A stretch of DNA of 64,000 nt from Kiloniellaceae bacterium (GTDB lineage Bacteria > Pseudomonadota > Alphaproteobacteria > Kiloniellales > J153). The notes below the pieces were generated by a model. That model was not told where the DNA came from. It saw nothing but the letters and a program-made list of their open reading frames with translations, and did not search any database. Every line of letters starts with the position of its first letter. The first letter of the stretch is position 1. Position numbers and translations under genes: made by a program. The DNA lies in NCBI GenBank assembly GCA_021776135.1, contig JAJFGL010000055.1:62001-126000 (forward strand), written 5' to 3'. Below are positions 31,745 through 41,170 of the stretch, one piece after another.

Positions 31745-32659
31745 TCACGCCTCGAAGTCGAGGCCCCAGTCGCGGTAGTGGGCGGCGTCCTCGCTCCATT
31801 TTTCGCGCACCTTGACGTGCAGGAACAAATGCACGCCGCGTTCCATCATGTCTTCCAGGTCTTTCTGCGCCGCCTCGCGCACGGCCTTGATAGTCGCCCC
31901 GCCCTTGCCGAGGCAGATGCCCTTGTGGGAGTCGCGGCCGACGTAAACGACCTGGGCGATGCGCACATCGCCGTTGTCGAACTCCTGCCAATCCTCGGTC
32001 TCCACGGTCAGGGAATAGGGCAGCTCCTGATGCAGGCGCAGGAACAGCTTTTCGCGGGTCACCTCGGCGGCGATCAGGCGCATGGGCATGTCTGAGACCT
32101 GATCTTCGGGATAGTGCCAGGGGCCGGGCGGCATGCGTTCCGCCAGAAAGCTACGCAAATCCTCCATGCCGTCGCCATTGAGGGCCGAGATCATGAAGAT
32201 GCGCGCGAAGACACCCAGGGCCTCGAAGTCCGCCGCCAGGGCCAGCAGCTTCTCGCGCTTCACCGCGTCGATCTTATTGAGGGCCAGGATGGCTTGCTTG
32301 CCGCGCCGTTTCAGGCCCGCCACGATCAGGCGGGTATCGGCATCGATCCCGCCCCGGCTGGCGTCGTAGAGGACCACGGTTTCCTCGGCGTCGTCGATGG
32401 CCGACCAGGCGGCGGCCACCATGGCCCGCTCGAGGCGTTTCTTGGGCGTGAATATTCCCGGCGTGTCCACGAAAATCAGTTGCGCGCGGCCCAGAATCGC
32501 GATGCCGCGCACCCGCGCGCGGGTGGTCTGGACCTTGTGGGTGACGATGGAAATCTTGGTCCCGACCATGGCGTTGAGCAGGGTCGATTTACCGGCGTTG
32601 GGGGCCCCCACCAAGGCGACGAAACCGCAGTGCCGCTTGGTGCTTTTACCGGCGTTCAT
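31745..32659 (-). CDS. era: GTPase Era
   Basis: Era is an essential GTPase that binds 16S rRNA near its 3' end and assists 30S assembly. The G1 motif GAPNAGKSTLL, G2 around TTRARVRG, G3 FVDTPGIF and G4 LNKIDAV are visible in the N-terminal half. The KH domain follows, with VYVGRDSHKGICLGKGGATIKAVREAAQ. Its start overlaps the rnc stop by 4 bases. 304 residues is normal. Confidence 0.96.
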   Translation of the reverse strand: MNAGKSTKRHCGFVALVGAPNAGKSTLLNAMVGTKISIVTHKVQTTRARVRGIAILGRAQLIFVDTPGIFTPKKRLERAMVAAAWSAIDDAEETVVLYDASRGGIDADTRLIVAGLKRRGKQAILALNKIDAVKREKLLALAADFEALGVFARIFMISALNGDGMEDLRSFLAERMPPGPWHYPEDQVSDMPMRLIAAEVTREKLFLRLHQELPYSLTVETEDWQEFDNGDVRIAQVVYVGRDSHKGICLGKGGATIKAVREAAQKDLEDMMERGVHLFLHVKVREKWSEDAAHYRDWGLDFEA

Positions 32660-33339
32660 CCGGCACCGCGCAGACGCGCGAGCAAGCTCTCCGCCGCCAC
32701 CTGTTCGGCCAGGCGTTTGGAGCGCCCCTGCCCTGTCTCTCCCCCGTGGTCTTGGACCGAGACCTCGATGGTGAACAGCGGCTGGTGATCGGGCCCGCTG
32801 CGCGCCATCTCAAGATAATCGGGCAGTGGCAAGCCGCGTGCCTGCGCCCATTCCTGCAAGGCCGTCTTGGCGTCCTGGGGCGGGCTCACGGCCTGTTCCA
32901 GATACGGGGTCAGCCAGGCTTCGATGGCGGCGCGGGCCACGGACAGGCCGCCGTCCAGATACAAGGCGCCGATCAGCGCCTCGCAGGCATCGGACAGGAT
33001 CGCGGGGTTCGCCCGCTCGCCGGCCGCGTCCTCGCCCTTGGCCAGGCGCAGGGCCGCGCCCAGATCGAGTTCCTCCGCGACCCTGGCCAGGGTTTCGCGG
33101 CGCACCAGCTCGGCCAAACGTTGGGCCAGGGGGCCTTCGGCCTCGTCCGGGAACCGCCGCAGCAGCATATCGGCGACCACCAGGCCCAGAACCCGGTCGC
33201 CCAGAAATTCCAGGCGTTCGTAATTCGCGCCATCGCGCCCGCCGGCGCTGGGATGGGTGAGAGCTTCGCTTAACAGGTTTTGTTGTTTGAAGTCGTAGCC
33301 CAGGCGCGCGGTCAGGCTTTCCGAGTTCCCTTCACTCAA
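32656..33339 (-). CDS. rnc: Ribonuclease III
   Basis: RNase III cleaves double-stranded RNA, including rRNA precursors. The catalytic signature is NYERLEFLGDRVLGLVVADML (about residues 39-59) with further acidic residues in ILSDACEALIGALYLDGG. The C-terminal double-stranded RNA-binding domain starts near TALQEWAQARGLPLPDYL. It overlaps lepB by 8 bases upstream and era by 4 bases downstream: a tight operon. Confidence 0.96.
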   Translation of the reverse strand: MSEGNSESLTARLGYDFKQQNLLSEALTHPSAGGRDGANYERLEFLGDRVLGLVVADMLLRRFPDEAEGPLAQRLAELVRRETLARVAEELDLGAALRLAKGEDAAGERANPAILSDACEALIGALYLDGGLSVARAAIEAWLTPYLEQAVSPPQDAKTALQEWAQARGLPLPDYLEMARSGPDHQPLFTIEVSVQDHGGETGQGRSKRLAEQVAAESLLARLRGAG

Positions 33340-34084
33340 TGCCGTCGCCTATCCGGCCGAAACGGATGGCGCCCGGCCACTTCCAAAACTCCCAGATGGC
33401 GGCGCTGCCGTCGTGGGAGAAAAACAGAAACTGCGCCTCCCCAACCAGATTCTCGTAAGGCACATAACCGACGGCGGAAAGAACCCGGCTGTCCTGGCTG
33501 CTATCCCGGTTATCGCCCATGGCGAAGAAGTGTTCCGGCGGAACCGTATAAACCGGCGTGTCGTCCAGGATATCGCGGTCGCTGCGTTCCCAAATCCGGT
33601 GCTTGCGCCCATTGGGCAAGGTTTCGATGTATGCCTTCGCCCTAACCGGATAGCCCGTGTAGCTGGTGCCCGCGATTTCACCGGCGAAATCGCGTTTCAC
33701 GGCGACGCCGTTAATGTGCAGGATGCCGCCGGTCACCTGAATTCTGTCGCCGGGCAAGCCGACGATCCGCTTGATGTAGTCGGTGCTGTTGTCCTTGGGC
33801 AGTTTGAAGACCACGACATCGCCGCGCTCCGGCTCGTCCCCGAAAATACGGCCCTCGAAAAGCGGCAGACCCAAGGGCAGCGAGTAGCGGCTGTAGCCGT
33901 AGGAGAACTTCGACACGAAGAGATAATCGCCGATCAGCAAGGTGGGTATCATCGAGCCGGAAGGAATGTTGAAGGGCTCGTAGGCGAATATCCGTATCCC
34001 CAGCGCGATCAAGACCGCGTAAAAGACAGTGCGGAAAGTTTCGCCGAGAACGCTCGACTGCTTTTTCGTCATCGAAGAATCCAT
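33332..34084 (-). CDS. lepB: Signal peptidase I
   Basis: LepB removes signal peptides from exported proteins at the inner membrane. The N-terminal helix is VFYAVLIALGIRIFAYEPF. The catalytic Ser is in IPSGSMIPTLLIGD (about 44) and the catalytic Lys in DYIKRIVGLPGD (about 104); the C-terminal box E motif is MGDNRDSSQDSR. An ATG at 34072 is an alternative start. It leads the lepB-rnc-era run. Confidence 0.95.
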   Translation of the reverse strand: MDSSMTKKQSSVLGETFRTVFYAVLIALGIRIFAYEPFNIPSGSMIPTLLIGDYLFVSKFSYGYSRYSLPLGLPLFEGRIFGDEPERGDVVVFKLPKDNSTDYIKRIVGLPGDRIQVTGGILHINGVAVKRDFAGEIAGTSYTGYPVRAKAYIETLPNGRKHRIWERSDRDILDDTPVYTVPPEHFFAMGDNRDSSQDSRVLSAVGYVPYENLVGEAQFLFFSHDGSAAIWEFWKWPGAIRFGRIGDGIE

Positions 34085-34129
34085 TCGGGTAATATGCTTT
34101 CTTGGGTGCTTGCGCGGCGTTAAGGGGAT

Positions 34130-34543
34130 TTAGTCCACAGGCCCTGTGGGTAAAGCGGAAATTATCACAATCGCCTGGGCCAGGGGAAAATCGTCGGTGA
34201 TGGTCAGATCGATCTGGGCGGTCATACCCTCCGGGGTAATTTCCCGCAAGCGCCGGGCCGCGCCATTAGCCAGCTTCATGGTCGGCTTGCCGCTGGGCAG
34301 GTTGACCACGCCCAGGTCGCGCCAGTGCACGCCGCGCCGGGGCACGCCGGTGCCCAGGGCCTTGGCGCAGGCCTCCTTGGCGGCGAAGCGCTTGGCGTAG
34401 CTGGCCGCGCGTTGCATCCGGCGGTCCGATTTGGCTTGCTCGACATCGGTGAAGACCCGGGCGATGAAACGGGGCCCGAAACGTTCCAGGGTTTTCTCGA
34501 CCCGTCGGATATCGATCAAATCGTTGCCGATTCCCAGGATCAT
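34130..34543 (-). CDS. acpS: Holo-[acyl-carrier-protein] synthase
   Basis: AcpS transfers 4'-phosphopantetheine from CoA to acyl carrier protein. The family motifs [19 protein letters not shown] (Mg2+-binding Asp) and [18 protein letters not shown] (Glu, Lys) are both present. The 137-residue length is typical. It sits 45 bases upstream of lepB on the same strand, in the conserved pdxJ-acpS-lepB order. Confidence 0.95.
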   Translation of the reverse strand: MILGIGNDLIDIRRVEKTLERFGPRFIARVFTDVEQAKSDRRMQRAASYAKRFAAKEACAKALGTGVPRRGVHWRDLGVVNLPSGKPTMKLANGAARRLREITPEGMTAQIDLTITDDFPLAQAIVIISALPTGPVD

Positions 34544-34609
34544 CAGGCGCGCCGCCAGGGCAAGCTGGAGAAGAAATATCTTACCCGATCCATGGTTGGG
34601 ATTATCGCC

Positions 34610-34694
34610 GTGCGTCCTTCGACAAGCTCAGGATGAGGACATTTCTTTATGCCAGAAGCGATCTTCCTCATCCTGAGCTTGTCGAAGGATGCAC
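34610..34694. repeat. Palindromic dispersed repeat, copy 3
   Basis: Arms GTGCGTCCTTCGACAAGCTC and its complement ending at 34694 flank a loop with TTTCTTTATGCC, in the same orientation as copy 1. It lies between acpS and pdxJ, which in related genomes are often adjacent. Confidence 0.85.
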
Positions 34695-34808
34695 CCGAGG
34701 TCGTGCCGGCGGCGCCATGGATACGCGCTTTCGCGGGCATGACGAGCGGTGCTTTAGGAAGCCATTCCATCACCCTAATCCCCTAGACAAGCCGCGCGTC
34801 GATAGCCA

Positions 34809-35582
34809 TCAGGCGCGCCGCGCGCCGAGCGCATCTGCGCGGGCCTGGTTCATGATCGCGCGCATGCGCATGATCGCGCTTTCCAAACCAACGTAAATCG
34901 CCTCGCCGATCAGGAAATGGCCGATATTGAGTTCCACCAGGCTGGCGATCGCGGCCACCGGTTTCACCGAATCGTAGGTCAGACCGTGGCCGGCATGGCA
35001 TTCCAAGCCCAGATCCTCGGCCACGGCGGCGGCGCGTTGAAGGCGGGCCAATTCATCGGCCGCGCTGGCCCCGGCGCGGTCGGCGATATAGGCCGCGCAA
35101 TAGGCCCCGGTGTGAAGCTCAACCACCGGCGCGCCCAGGGCGTGCGCGGCTTCGAGCTGGCGCGGATCGGGATCGATAAACAGGCTGACCCTTATCCCGG
35201 CGTCCCTAAGCCGGTCGCAATAGTTCTTCAGGGAATTGTGGCCGCCGGCGGCGTCCAGGCCGCCTTCGGTGGTCACCTCCTCGCGTTTCTCGGGCACGAT
35301 ACAGGCCGCGTGGGGCGTGTGCCGAAGGGCGATGTCCAGCATCTCCGGGGTCGCCGCCATCTCGAAGTTCAAGGGCAGTTCGATGGTCGCCAAAAGGCGC
35401 TGAATATCGTCGTCGGAGATATGCCGGCGGTCCTCGCGCAAGTGGGCGGTAATACCGTCGGCGCCCGCCGCGGCGGCCGTGCGCGCCGCGCGAACCGGAT
35501 CGGGGTGGCCGCCGCCGCGCGCGTTGCGGATGGTCGCCACATGATCGATGTTAACCCCAAGGCGTAAATTTCTCGGCGTCAT
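34809..35582 (-). CDS. pdxJ: Pyridoxine 5'-phosphate synthase
   Basis: PdxJ condenses 1-deoxyxylulose 5-phosphate with 3-amino-1-hydroxyacetone phosphate to pyridoxine 5'-phosphate. Signatures are [19 protein letters not shown] at the start, [47 protein letters not shown], and [13 protein letters not shown]. The ATG at 35582 has a GGAGGAG site 4 bases upstream and overlaps the DUF2062 stop by 4 bases; a longer open frame upstream runs through that gene out of frame. 257 residues. Confidence 0.95.
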   Translation of the reverse strand: MTPRNLRLGVNIDHVATIRNARGGGHPDPVRAARTAAAAGADGITAHLREDRRHISDDDIQRLLATIELPLNFEMAATPEMLDIALRHTPHAACIVPEKREEVTTEGGLDAAGGHNSLKNYCDRLRDAGIRVSLFIDPDPRQLEAAHALGAPVVELHTGAYCAAYIADRAGASAADELARLQRAAAVAEDLGLECHAGHGLTYDSVKPVAAIASLVELNIGHFLIGEAIYVGLESAIMRMRAIMNQARADALGARRA

Positions 35583-36160
35583 GACTCCTCCAAACTTCGA
35601 TCGACCGCTTCCTTGGCCGTCCGGCGTAATCTCCGGGCCCGCCGCAGCATACGCCTTCGGCGGGCAAGCTGATAGCGCGCGACCGTGCCCCGTACCGGCC
35701 AAAAGAAAAAGAACCACGCCGCGATGGCCGTGGGTATGCCGCCCACGGTCATGGGCCAGAAAACCTCCATGGGACGGTCGAAAATGTAACTGAAGCTCAG
35801 CGACTCTGGAAGCGCCGTTTGGGCCTCGCCGCCAAGCAACCAGACCCCAAAGGCATAAATCCAGGCCCAAATGAAGGGAAACGTCCAAGGATTGCCGACC
35901 ACGGTGCCAATCGCCGAGGCCATCAAGCTGCCACGCATGATCATGGCTAGAAGCGCGCCGCCGACGAAATGAAAGCCAATGAAGGGGGTGAAGGATATCG
36001 CCGCCCCGGTCGCGAAACCGGCGGCGATCCGGTAGGGCGTGCCGGGCAGGCGGCGCACCCGGTGAGCGATATAGCTGGGGGTTCGATGCCACCCCTTGCG
36101 GGGCCAAAGAAAACCGCGCATCTGGGCATGGAGCGGCAAGGGATCGCGGCGCTTGAACAT
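35579..36160 (-). CDS. DUF2062 domain-containing membrane protein
   Basis: The 193-residue protein holds a DUF2062 domain with two or three hydrophobic segments: [51 protein letters not shown], and [21 protein letters not shown]. The N-terminus is basic and the C-terminus is very Arg-rich ([18 protein letters not shown]). Function unknown. Its stop overlaps the pdxJ start, so they are co-translated. This pairing with pdxJ or acpS is common in alphaproteobacteria. Confidence 0.85.
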   Translation of the reverse strand: MFKRRDPLPLHAQMRGFLWPRKGWHRTPSYIAHRVRRLPGTPYRIAAGFATGAAISFTPFIGFHFVGGALLAMIMRGSLMASAIGTVVGNPWTFPFIWAWIYAFGVWLLGGEAQTALPESLSFSYIFDRPMEVFWPMTVGGIPTAIAAWFFFFWPVRGTVARYQLARRRRMLRRARRLRRTAKEAVDRSLEES

Positions 36161-36261
36161 GCGGTTAAATATCCATTCGTCCGGTCATGACCCGCTTGGA
36201 CCCAGCGGAGTCCGGTTTAACTTCACGGACCCGCCCGAAGAGGTTCTTGGCACCGCAAGTC

Positions 36262-36358
36262 CCCCCACCCCGGCCCTCTCCATCAAGGGGGGAGGGAGGA
36301 AAATGGGGCTCTTTCTCTTACTCCCTCCCCCTTCGACCGGGGCGGGCCGGGGTGGGGG
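36262..36358. repeat. GC-rich palindromic repeat
   Basis: CCCCCACCCCGGCCC (36262-36276) pairs with GGGCCGGGGTGGGGG (36344-36358); inside, AAGGGGGGAGGGAG (36285-36298) pairs with CTCCCTCCCCCTT (36321-36333). This type of C/G-rich hairpin is a common dispersed repeat in proteobacteria. It lies between rsh and DUF2062 and may work as a terminator or transcription barrier. Confidence 0.7.
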
Positions 36359-36402
36359 TGACAGCCTCGCCAAGTATCCTCCGTATCCGATGACGTGCGG
36401 GT

Positions 36403-38544
36403 TCACCGGCGGGCCTTTTCCACCGAGATTACCACCGGGGCCGCGCGCAGGGCCGCCATGATATCGGTCAGGTGTTTCGCGTCCTGCACCTCGACATCGA
36501 CCAGCATCTCGAAAAAATCGAGCGAGCGGTTGGTGATCTTAAGGTTGCTGATGTTGCCCAGGTTTTTACCGATGATGGTCGAGAGGTCGCCGAGGCTGCC
36601 GGGCTCATTGGCCACCACCACATGCAGCCGGCCGGTGTGGGTTTCCTCGCTATCGGCGAGATCCCAGGCCAGGTCGATCCAACGCTCGGGCGTATCCTCG
36701 AAGGACGCCAAGGTCTCGCAGTCTATGGTGTGGACGGTCACGCCCTTGCCGGTGGTGACGATGCCGACAATGCGCTCCCCCGGCAAGGGATGGCAGCAGC
36801 GCGCGTAATGAACCGCCATGCCGGGGATCAGGCCCTTGATCGGCAAGGCCGTGGACTTTGCCTTATTGGCGCGGGAGCGGCCCCGGAAGGGCCAAAGTTG
36901 CCGGCGCTTAGCGGTATCGCGCACCCCCGGATAGACGGCGATCAGCACCTCGCGGGCCGCCGTATTGCCTTTACCGACCGCCGCGTATAGATCGTCCAAG
37001 GTATCGGCCTTGAATTTCTTCAAGGTTCCGCCCAGGGCCTTGTCGGAAAGTTCGTAGCCTTCCTCGCGAAACGATTTCAGCAATATCTGACGCCCCAGTT
37101 CCGAATACTGCTCGCGTTCCTTCATATGGACGAAGCGGCGGATGCGCGCCTTGGCCTTGCCGGAGACGACGAACTGCTCCCAATCCGGTGACGGGGTTTG
37201 GGTTCGCGATGTCAGGATCTCGACCTGATCGCCGTTCTCCAACCCGGCGCGCAAGGGAATGATCCGGCCGTTGACCTTGGCGCCGACACAGGTATCGCCA
37301 ACTTCGGAGTGGACCGCGTAGGCGAAATCCACGGCCGTCGCGCCGCGCGGCAAGGCAATCAGATCGCCCTTGGGGGTAAAGCAGAAGACCTGATCCTGGA
37401 ACATTTCAAGCTTGGTATGCTCGAGAAATTCTTCCGGGTTCGCCGTGTGTTCCAGGATGTCCAGAAGCTCGCGCAGCCAACGGTACTGGCGGCCGTCGAT
37501 CTTGATTTCGGATTGTTTGTATTTCCAATGGGCCGCGACCCCCAGCTCGGCCACATCGTGCATGTCGCGGGTGCGAATCTGAACTTCGATGCGATGGCGC
37601 TCCGGCCCGATCAAGCCGGTATGCAGGGAGCGGTAGCCGTTCGGTTTCGGGGTCGAGATGTAATCCTTGAAACGCCCAGGCACCACCGAATAGTGGGCGT
37701 GGAGCGTGCCCAGGGCGCGGTAGCAGTCCTCGACCGTGCCGACCACGATGCGAAACGCCATGATGTCGGAAAGCTGCTCGAAGGCGATATTCTTGTGCTG
37801 CATTTTCGTCCAGATGGAATACGGCGTTTTCCGGCGCCCCGATACACAGGCCTCGACCCCATCCTTCGCCAGGCTGCGTTTCAAATCCTCGACGATCAGG
37901 TTCGAAAGGTCGTCGCCTTGGGATTGCAGAAATTCCAAGCGGGTCAAGATCGACGCGCGGCCTTCCGGATTCAATTCGGTGAACGACAGGTCCAGTAATT
38001 CGTCCTTGAATCCCTGCATGCCGATCCGTTCGGCCAGGGGGGCGTAGATATCCATGGTCTCGCGCGCGATGCGCCGGCGCTTGTCCGCCGATTCGATGTA
38101 TTTCAAGGTCCGCATGTTGTGGACCCGGTCGGCCAGCTTGACCAACAACACGCGGATGTCTTCCGACATGGCCAGCAGCAGCTTGCGGAAATTTTCCGCG
38201 TGCTGCGTCTGCTCGGATTGCAATTCAAGCCGCGTCAACTTGGTGACGCCATCGACCAGGCGCGAGATGTCGCGGCCGAACATGGATTCGATCTGGTCGA
38301 GGGTCACATCCGTGTCCTCGACCAGATCGTGCAACAACGCGGTGATGATGGAAGAATGGTCGAGCTTGAGCTCGGTCAGAATTCCGGCGACCTCGATGGG
38401 GTGGGAAAAGTACGGATCGCCCGAGGCGCGGGTCTGGGACCCGTGCATCTTCATGGCATAGACATAAGCCCGGTTGAGCGCGTCCTCGTCGGCGTTGGCG
38501 TCGTAGCCTTTAACCCGCTCGACTAATTCGACTTGCCGCATCAT
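36403..38544 (-). CDS. rsh: Bifunctional (p)ppGpp synthetase/hydrolase (RelA/SpoT)
   Basis: This enzyme makes and degrades the stringent alarmone (p)ppGpp. The N-terminal HD hydrolase domain has LLHDLVEDTD with the HD at residues 72-73. The synthetase domain carries AFRIVVGTVEDCYRALG and YISTPKPNGYRSLHTGLIG. A TGS domain (FCFTPKGDLIALPRGATAVDF), a zinc-finger/helical region with HYARCCHPLPGE, and a C-terminal ACT domain follow. Both catalytic centres look intact, as expected for a single alphaproteobacterial Rsh. The start is placed at MMRQVELVERV, matching homologues. About 710 residues. rpoZ lies upstream on the same strand. Confidence 0.95.
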   Translation of the reverse strand: MMRQVELVERVKGYDANADEDALNRAYVYAMKMHGSQTRASGDPYFSHPIEVAGILTELKLDHSSIITALLHDLVEDTDVTLDQIESMFGRDISRLVDGVTKLTRLELQSEQTQHAENFRKLLLAMSEDIRVLLVKLADRVHNMRTLKYIESADKRRRIARETMDIYAPLAERIGMQGFKDELLDLSFTELNPEGRASILTRLEFLQSQGDDLSNLIVEDLKRSLAKDGVEACVSGRRKTPYSIWTKMQHKNIAFEQLSDIMAFRIVVGTVEDCYRALGTLHAHYSVVPGRFKDYISTPKPNGYRSLHTGLIGPERHRIEVQIRTRDMHDVAELGVAAHWKYKQSEIKIDGRQYRWLRELLDILEHTANPEEFLEHTKLEMFQDQVFCFTPKGDLIALPRGATAVDFAYAVHSEVGDTCVGAKVNGRIIPLRAGLENGDQVEILTSRTQTPSPDWEQFVVSGKAKARIRRFVHMKEREQYSELGRQILLKSFREEGYELSDKALGGTLKKFKADTLDDLYAAVGKGNTAAREVLIAVYPGVRDTAKRRQLWPFRGRSRANKAKSTALPIKGLIPGMAVHYARCCHPLPGERIVGIVTTGKGVTVHTIDCETLASFEDTPERWIDLAWDLADSEETHTGRLHVVVANEPGSLGDLSTIIGKNLGNISNLKITNRSLDFFEMLVDVEVQDAKHLTDIMAALRAAPVVISVEKARR

Positions 38545-38658
38545 GGCAGGACGCCGTGGCGGCAAAGCGGTCCCGCCATTTTGTTAGTCGGCCGATTCCC
38601 GCCGCGCGCGCCTTGGGGCGCTCCACCCCTGCCCAAGGGAGCGTGGACCGGGACGCGG

Positions 38659-39021
38659 TCAGGCCGTCGGTTCTTCGCTCCCGTCTCCTTCGCCTTGATC
38701 GCTTTGAGGCTCGGGGGCGGCTTCGGCCCCTTCGGCGCCGATGGTCATGTCGGAAAGGTCGAACTCGACCGTTTCTTCCTCTTCCTCATCCATCTCTACG
38801 TGCTTTTGCAGGCCTTGCACGATGCTGTCCTGCAAGGGCTCGAGCTCGACGGTTTCATCTGCGATCTCGCGCAGGGCGACCACCGGGTTCTTGTCGTTAT
38901 CGCGCTCCAGGGTCAGGGGCGCGCCGGCCACGATCTCGCGGGCCCGCTGCGCGGCCACCATGACCAAATCGAAGCGATTGGGGATTTTAACGATGCAATC
39001 TTCTACGGTAACGCGCGCCAT
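38659..39021 (-). CDS. rpoZ: RNA polymerase omega subunit
   Basis: Omega stabilises the beta' subunit of RNA polymerase and, with Rsh, links to the stringent response. The conserved N-terminus [30 protein letters not shown] is unmistakable, followed by [14 protein letters not shown]. The C-terminal half is long and acidic ([12 protein letters not shown]) as in alphaproteobacteria. It is upstream of rsh, the usual neighbour. Confidence 0.96.
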   Translation of the reverse strand: MARVTVEDCIVKIPNRFDLVMVAAQRAREIVAGAPLTLERDNDKNPVVALREIADETVELEPLQDSIVQGLQKHVEMDEEEEETVEFDLSDMTIGAEGAEAAPEPQSDQGEGDGSEEPTA

Positions 39022-39149
39022 TCAGACCAATACTCCTGGAATATCCATAGGTCCCGCGTATTTTACGCCGGAATCGCTTGAAATATATGAATCGAAGCCG
39101 GGCTTAGCAAGGCGAATGGCGGTTCAGGGAACTATTTCGCTGGCCTGGG

Positions 39150-39644
39150 TTAATTCAGCGGTTCCGCGTCCGGGCCGCCGGGCAGGCGCGCCGCCAGTTC
39201 CAGGGCGCTGAGCCCGCTCACCGGGTGGCGCCAATCGGGGACCAGCTCAGCCAGGGGCCGGACCACGAAGGCCCGCTCCGCCAGGCGCGGATGGGGCAGG
39301 ACCGGAAGCTCGCCGGGGCCGCTGATGCGCCGGCCATGGGCCAGAAGGTCCAGGTCGAGGATCCGGGCCTCGTTCCGGGTTCCGCGGATACGGCCGAAAT
39401 CGCGCTCGATACCCTGCAGGACGGCGAGCAAGGCCGCCGGCGTCAAGGCCGTCTCAACCACGGCCACGCCATTGACGAACCATGGCTGATCGGAGGCCGG
39501 AACCGGCGCGCTGCGGTACCAGCGCGAGGCCCGCGACGGCGCTACCCCCGCCGCTTTCAAGGCCTCCAAGGCGGCGGCGCAATTCGCCTCCGGCGCGCCG
39601 AAACGCCGGCTCGGCAGATTGGACCCCAAGGCAATCAGGATCAT
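39150..39644 (-). CDS. folK: 2-amino-4-hydroxy-6-hydroxymethyldihydropteridine diphosphokinase
   Basis: FolK transfers pyrophosphate from ATP to 6-hydroxymethyldihydropterin in folate synthesis. Landmarks are ILIALGSNLPSR at the start, SRWYRSAPVPASDQPWFVNG, the Mg2+-binding ILDLDLLAHG (two Asp), and LPHPRLAERAFVVRPLAEL. 164 residues fits. It is first of the folK-rpoZ-rsh run on the minus strand and is divergent from the NYN-domain gene. Confidence 0.94.
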   Translation of the reverse strand: MILIALGSNLPSRRFGAPEANCAAALEALKAAGVAPSRASRWYRSAPVPASDQPWFVNGVAVVETALTPAALLAVLQGIERDFGRIRGTRNEARILDLDLLAHGRRISGPGELPVLPHPRLAERAFVVRPLAELVPDWRHPVSGLSALELAARLPGGPDAEPLN

Positions 39645-39786
39645 CGCGTATTCTCCCCGCTTCCGGCCTTGCGCGGCCCGGCCGCATTCTTAAGTATAAG
39701 GCTAGGAAAACGCAGCGGCATGCCACGCCATAGTACCGCGTGAGCCAGTTCCAAAATAGTTTTAGTACTTATATTCGAGGTTGGAC

Positions 39787-40434
39787 ATGAAGTTTTACGC
39801 GCAGGAGCGGGTCGCCCTCTTCATTGACGGGGCCAATCTGCACGCCACCGCCAGGACACTGAATTTCGATATAGATTACAAGAAACTACAAGTATTTTTT
39901 GAGGGGAAATGTAATCTGATACGGGCTTTCTACTACACCGCCCTGATCGAGGATCAGGAGTATTCCCCGATCCGGCCCCTGGTGGATTGGCTGGACTACA
40001 ACGGCTACACCATGGTGACCAAGCCGGCCAAGGAATTCACCGACGCCGCCGGGCGGCGCAAGATCAAGGGCAACATGGATGTCGAGCTGGCCATCGATGT
40101 CATGGAGATGGCCCAGCACCTGGATCACATCGTGCTGTTTTCCGGCGACGGCGACTTCCGGCGCTTGGTCGAGGCGGTCCAGCGCAAGGGGGTGCGGGTG
40201 ACCGTCATATCCACGGTCAAGACCCAGCCCTCCATGATCGCCGACGAGCTGCGCCGTCAAGCCGATCACTTTGTCGACCTGACGGACCTGCGCCCCGAGA
40301 TCGAACGCGGCCATGGCGACGACCGCCCGCGCGGCCGGGACCGCGGCGAGCCGCTGGACGAGGGCCCGCAGGACGATGACGAGGAGGATTTCGAAGACGA
40401 AGACGAGGACTATTACGAGCCGCAGCCGGCTTGA
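39787..40434 (+). CDS. NYN-domain (LabA/DUF88-like) protein
   Basis: This is a PIN-like NYN nuclease domain protein of 215 residues. The acidic catalytic residues are seen in VALFIDGANLHATAR, KGNMDVELAIDVMEMA and IVLFSGDGDFRRLVEAVQRKG. The C-terminus is a long acidic low-complexity tail (DEEDFEDEDEDYYE). The ATG at 39787 follows GAGG by 7 bases. Its stop overlaps the UDG start by 4 bases. It probably acts on RNA; the substrate is unknown. The neighbourhood with folK and rpoZ is common in alphaproteobacteria. Confidence 0.88.
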   Translation: MKFYAQERVALFIDGANLHATARTLNFDIDYKKLQVFFEGKCNLIRAFYYTALIEDQEYSPIRPLVDWLDYNGYTMVTKPAKEFTDAAGRRKIKGNMDVELAIDVMEMAQHLDHIVLFSGDGDFRRLVEAVQRKGVRVTVISTVKTQPSMIADELRRQADHFVDLTDLRPEIERGHGDDRPRGRDRGEPLDEGPQDDDEEDFEDEDEDYYEPQPA

Positions 40435-41075
40435 CCCAGCCAAGTTTTTGCGGCCCGCCGCTCGATTGCGCCCTATGCCCGCGCCTGGCCGCCTTCCATG
40501 ACGCCAACCGCATCGCCTATCCCAGTTTTCACAACGCCCGGGTGGCGCCCTTCGGCGCCGTCGGCGCGCCCCTGCTCATCGTCGGCCTGGCGCCGGGGCT
40601 GAAGGGCGCCAACCAGACCGGCCGCCCCTTCACCGGCGACTATGCCGGGGATCTTCTGTACCCGACCCTGATCAAGTTCGGCTTCGCCCGCGGCCGCTTC
40701 GGCCGCCGCCCCGACGACGGCCTGGAACTGACCGGCTGCCGGGTCACCAACGCGGTGCGCTGCGTGCCGCCGCAAAACAAGCCGACGACCGAGGAAATCC
40801 GCACCTGCGGCCAATTTCTGAAGTCCGAGATCGAGAGCATGACCAATTTGCGCGCGGTCCTGGCCCTGGGCGGCATCGCCCACGGCGCGGTCCTGAGCGC
40901 CCTGGGCCAGCGCAAAAGCGCCTACAAGTTCAGCCACGGCGCCCAGCACGGCCTGCCCGGCGGCCTGCTCCTGGCCGACAGCTACCACTGCTCACGCTAC
41001 AACACCAACACCAAGCGCCTAAGCACCGAGATGTTCGAAAACGTCTTCGCGGAACTGCGGGCGCGGTTGAGTTAG
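40431..41075 (+). CDS. Family 5-like uracil-DNA glycosylase (UDGb type)
   Basis: The enzyme should excise uracil and related deaminated bases from DNA. The active-site region reads LLIVGLAPGLKGANQTGRPFTGD and the second motif is DSYHCSRYNTNTKRLS, matching UDGb (family 5) motifs GLAPAxxGANRTGRxFTGD and HPSxxN with Pro changed to Cys. Four cysteines likely bind a [4Fe-4S] cluster: DCALCPRL near the start, and CRVTNAVRC and EIRTCGQFL in the middle. 214 residues. It overlaps the NYN gene by 4 bases. Confidence 0.85.
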   Translation: MTQPSFCGPPLDCALCPRLAAFHDANRIAYPSFHNARVAPFGAVGAPLLIVGLAPGLKGANQTGRPFTGDYAGDLLYPTLIKFGFARGRFGRRPDDGLELTGCRVTNAVRCVPPQNKPTTEEIRTCGQFLKSEIESMTNLRAVLALGGIAHGAVLSALGQRKSAYKFSHGAQHGLPGGLLLADSYHCSRYNTNTKRLSTEMFENVFAELRARLS

Positions 41076-41140
41076 GCGCTCAATCGGCTATAGTGGCGCT
41101 TGGCCATGGCGAGTCCCGCCGCGCCGAGACGGAGAGACAC

Positions 41141-41170
41141 ATGATGGATTCCATTTACACCTCCATCTGA
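41141..41170 (+). CDS. Possible leader peptide MMDSIYTSI upstream of ABC exporter
   Basis: A 9-codon ORF has a good GGAGAG ribosome-binding site (41131-41136) at correct spacing. It is followed by a palindrome, AAGCATCGATGCTT (41184-41197), inside a larger CCCC/GGGG stem, and then by the exporter start at 41244. The layout resembles a leader-peptide/attenuator but the T-run after the stem is weak. Purely inferred from position. Confidence 0.3.
   Translation: MMDSIYTSI

Noticed and set aside
34809-36107. 432-residue open frame extending pdxJ
   Set aside because: The N-terminal part overlaps the DUF2062 gene out of frame; the 35582 ATG with GGAGGAG matches the family start.
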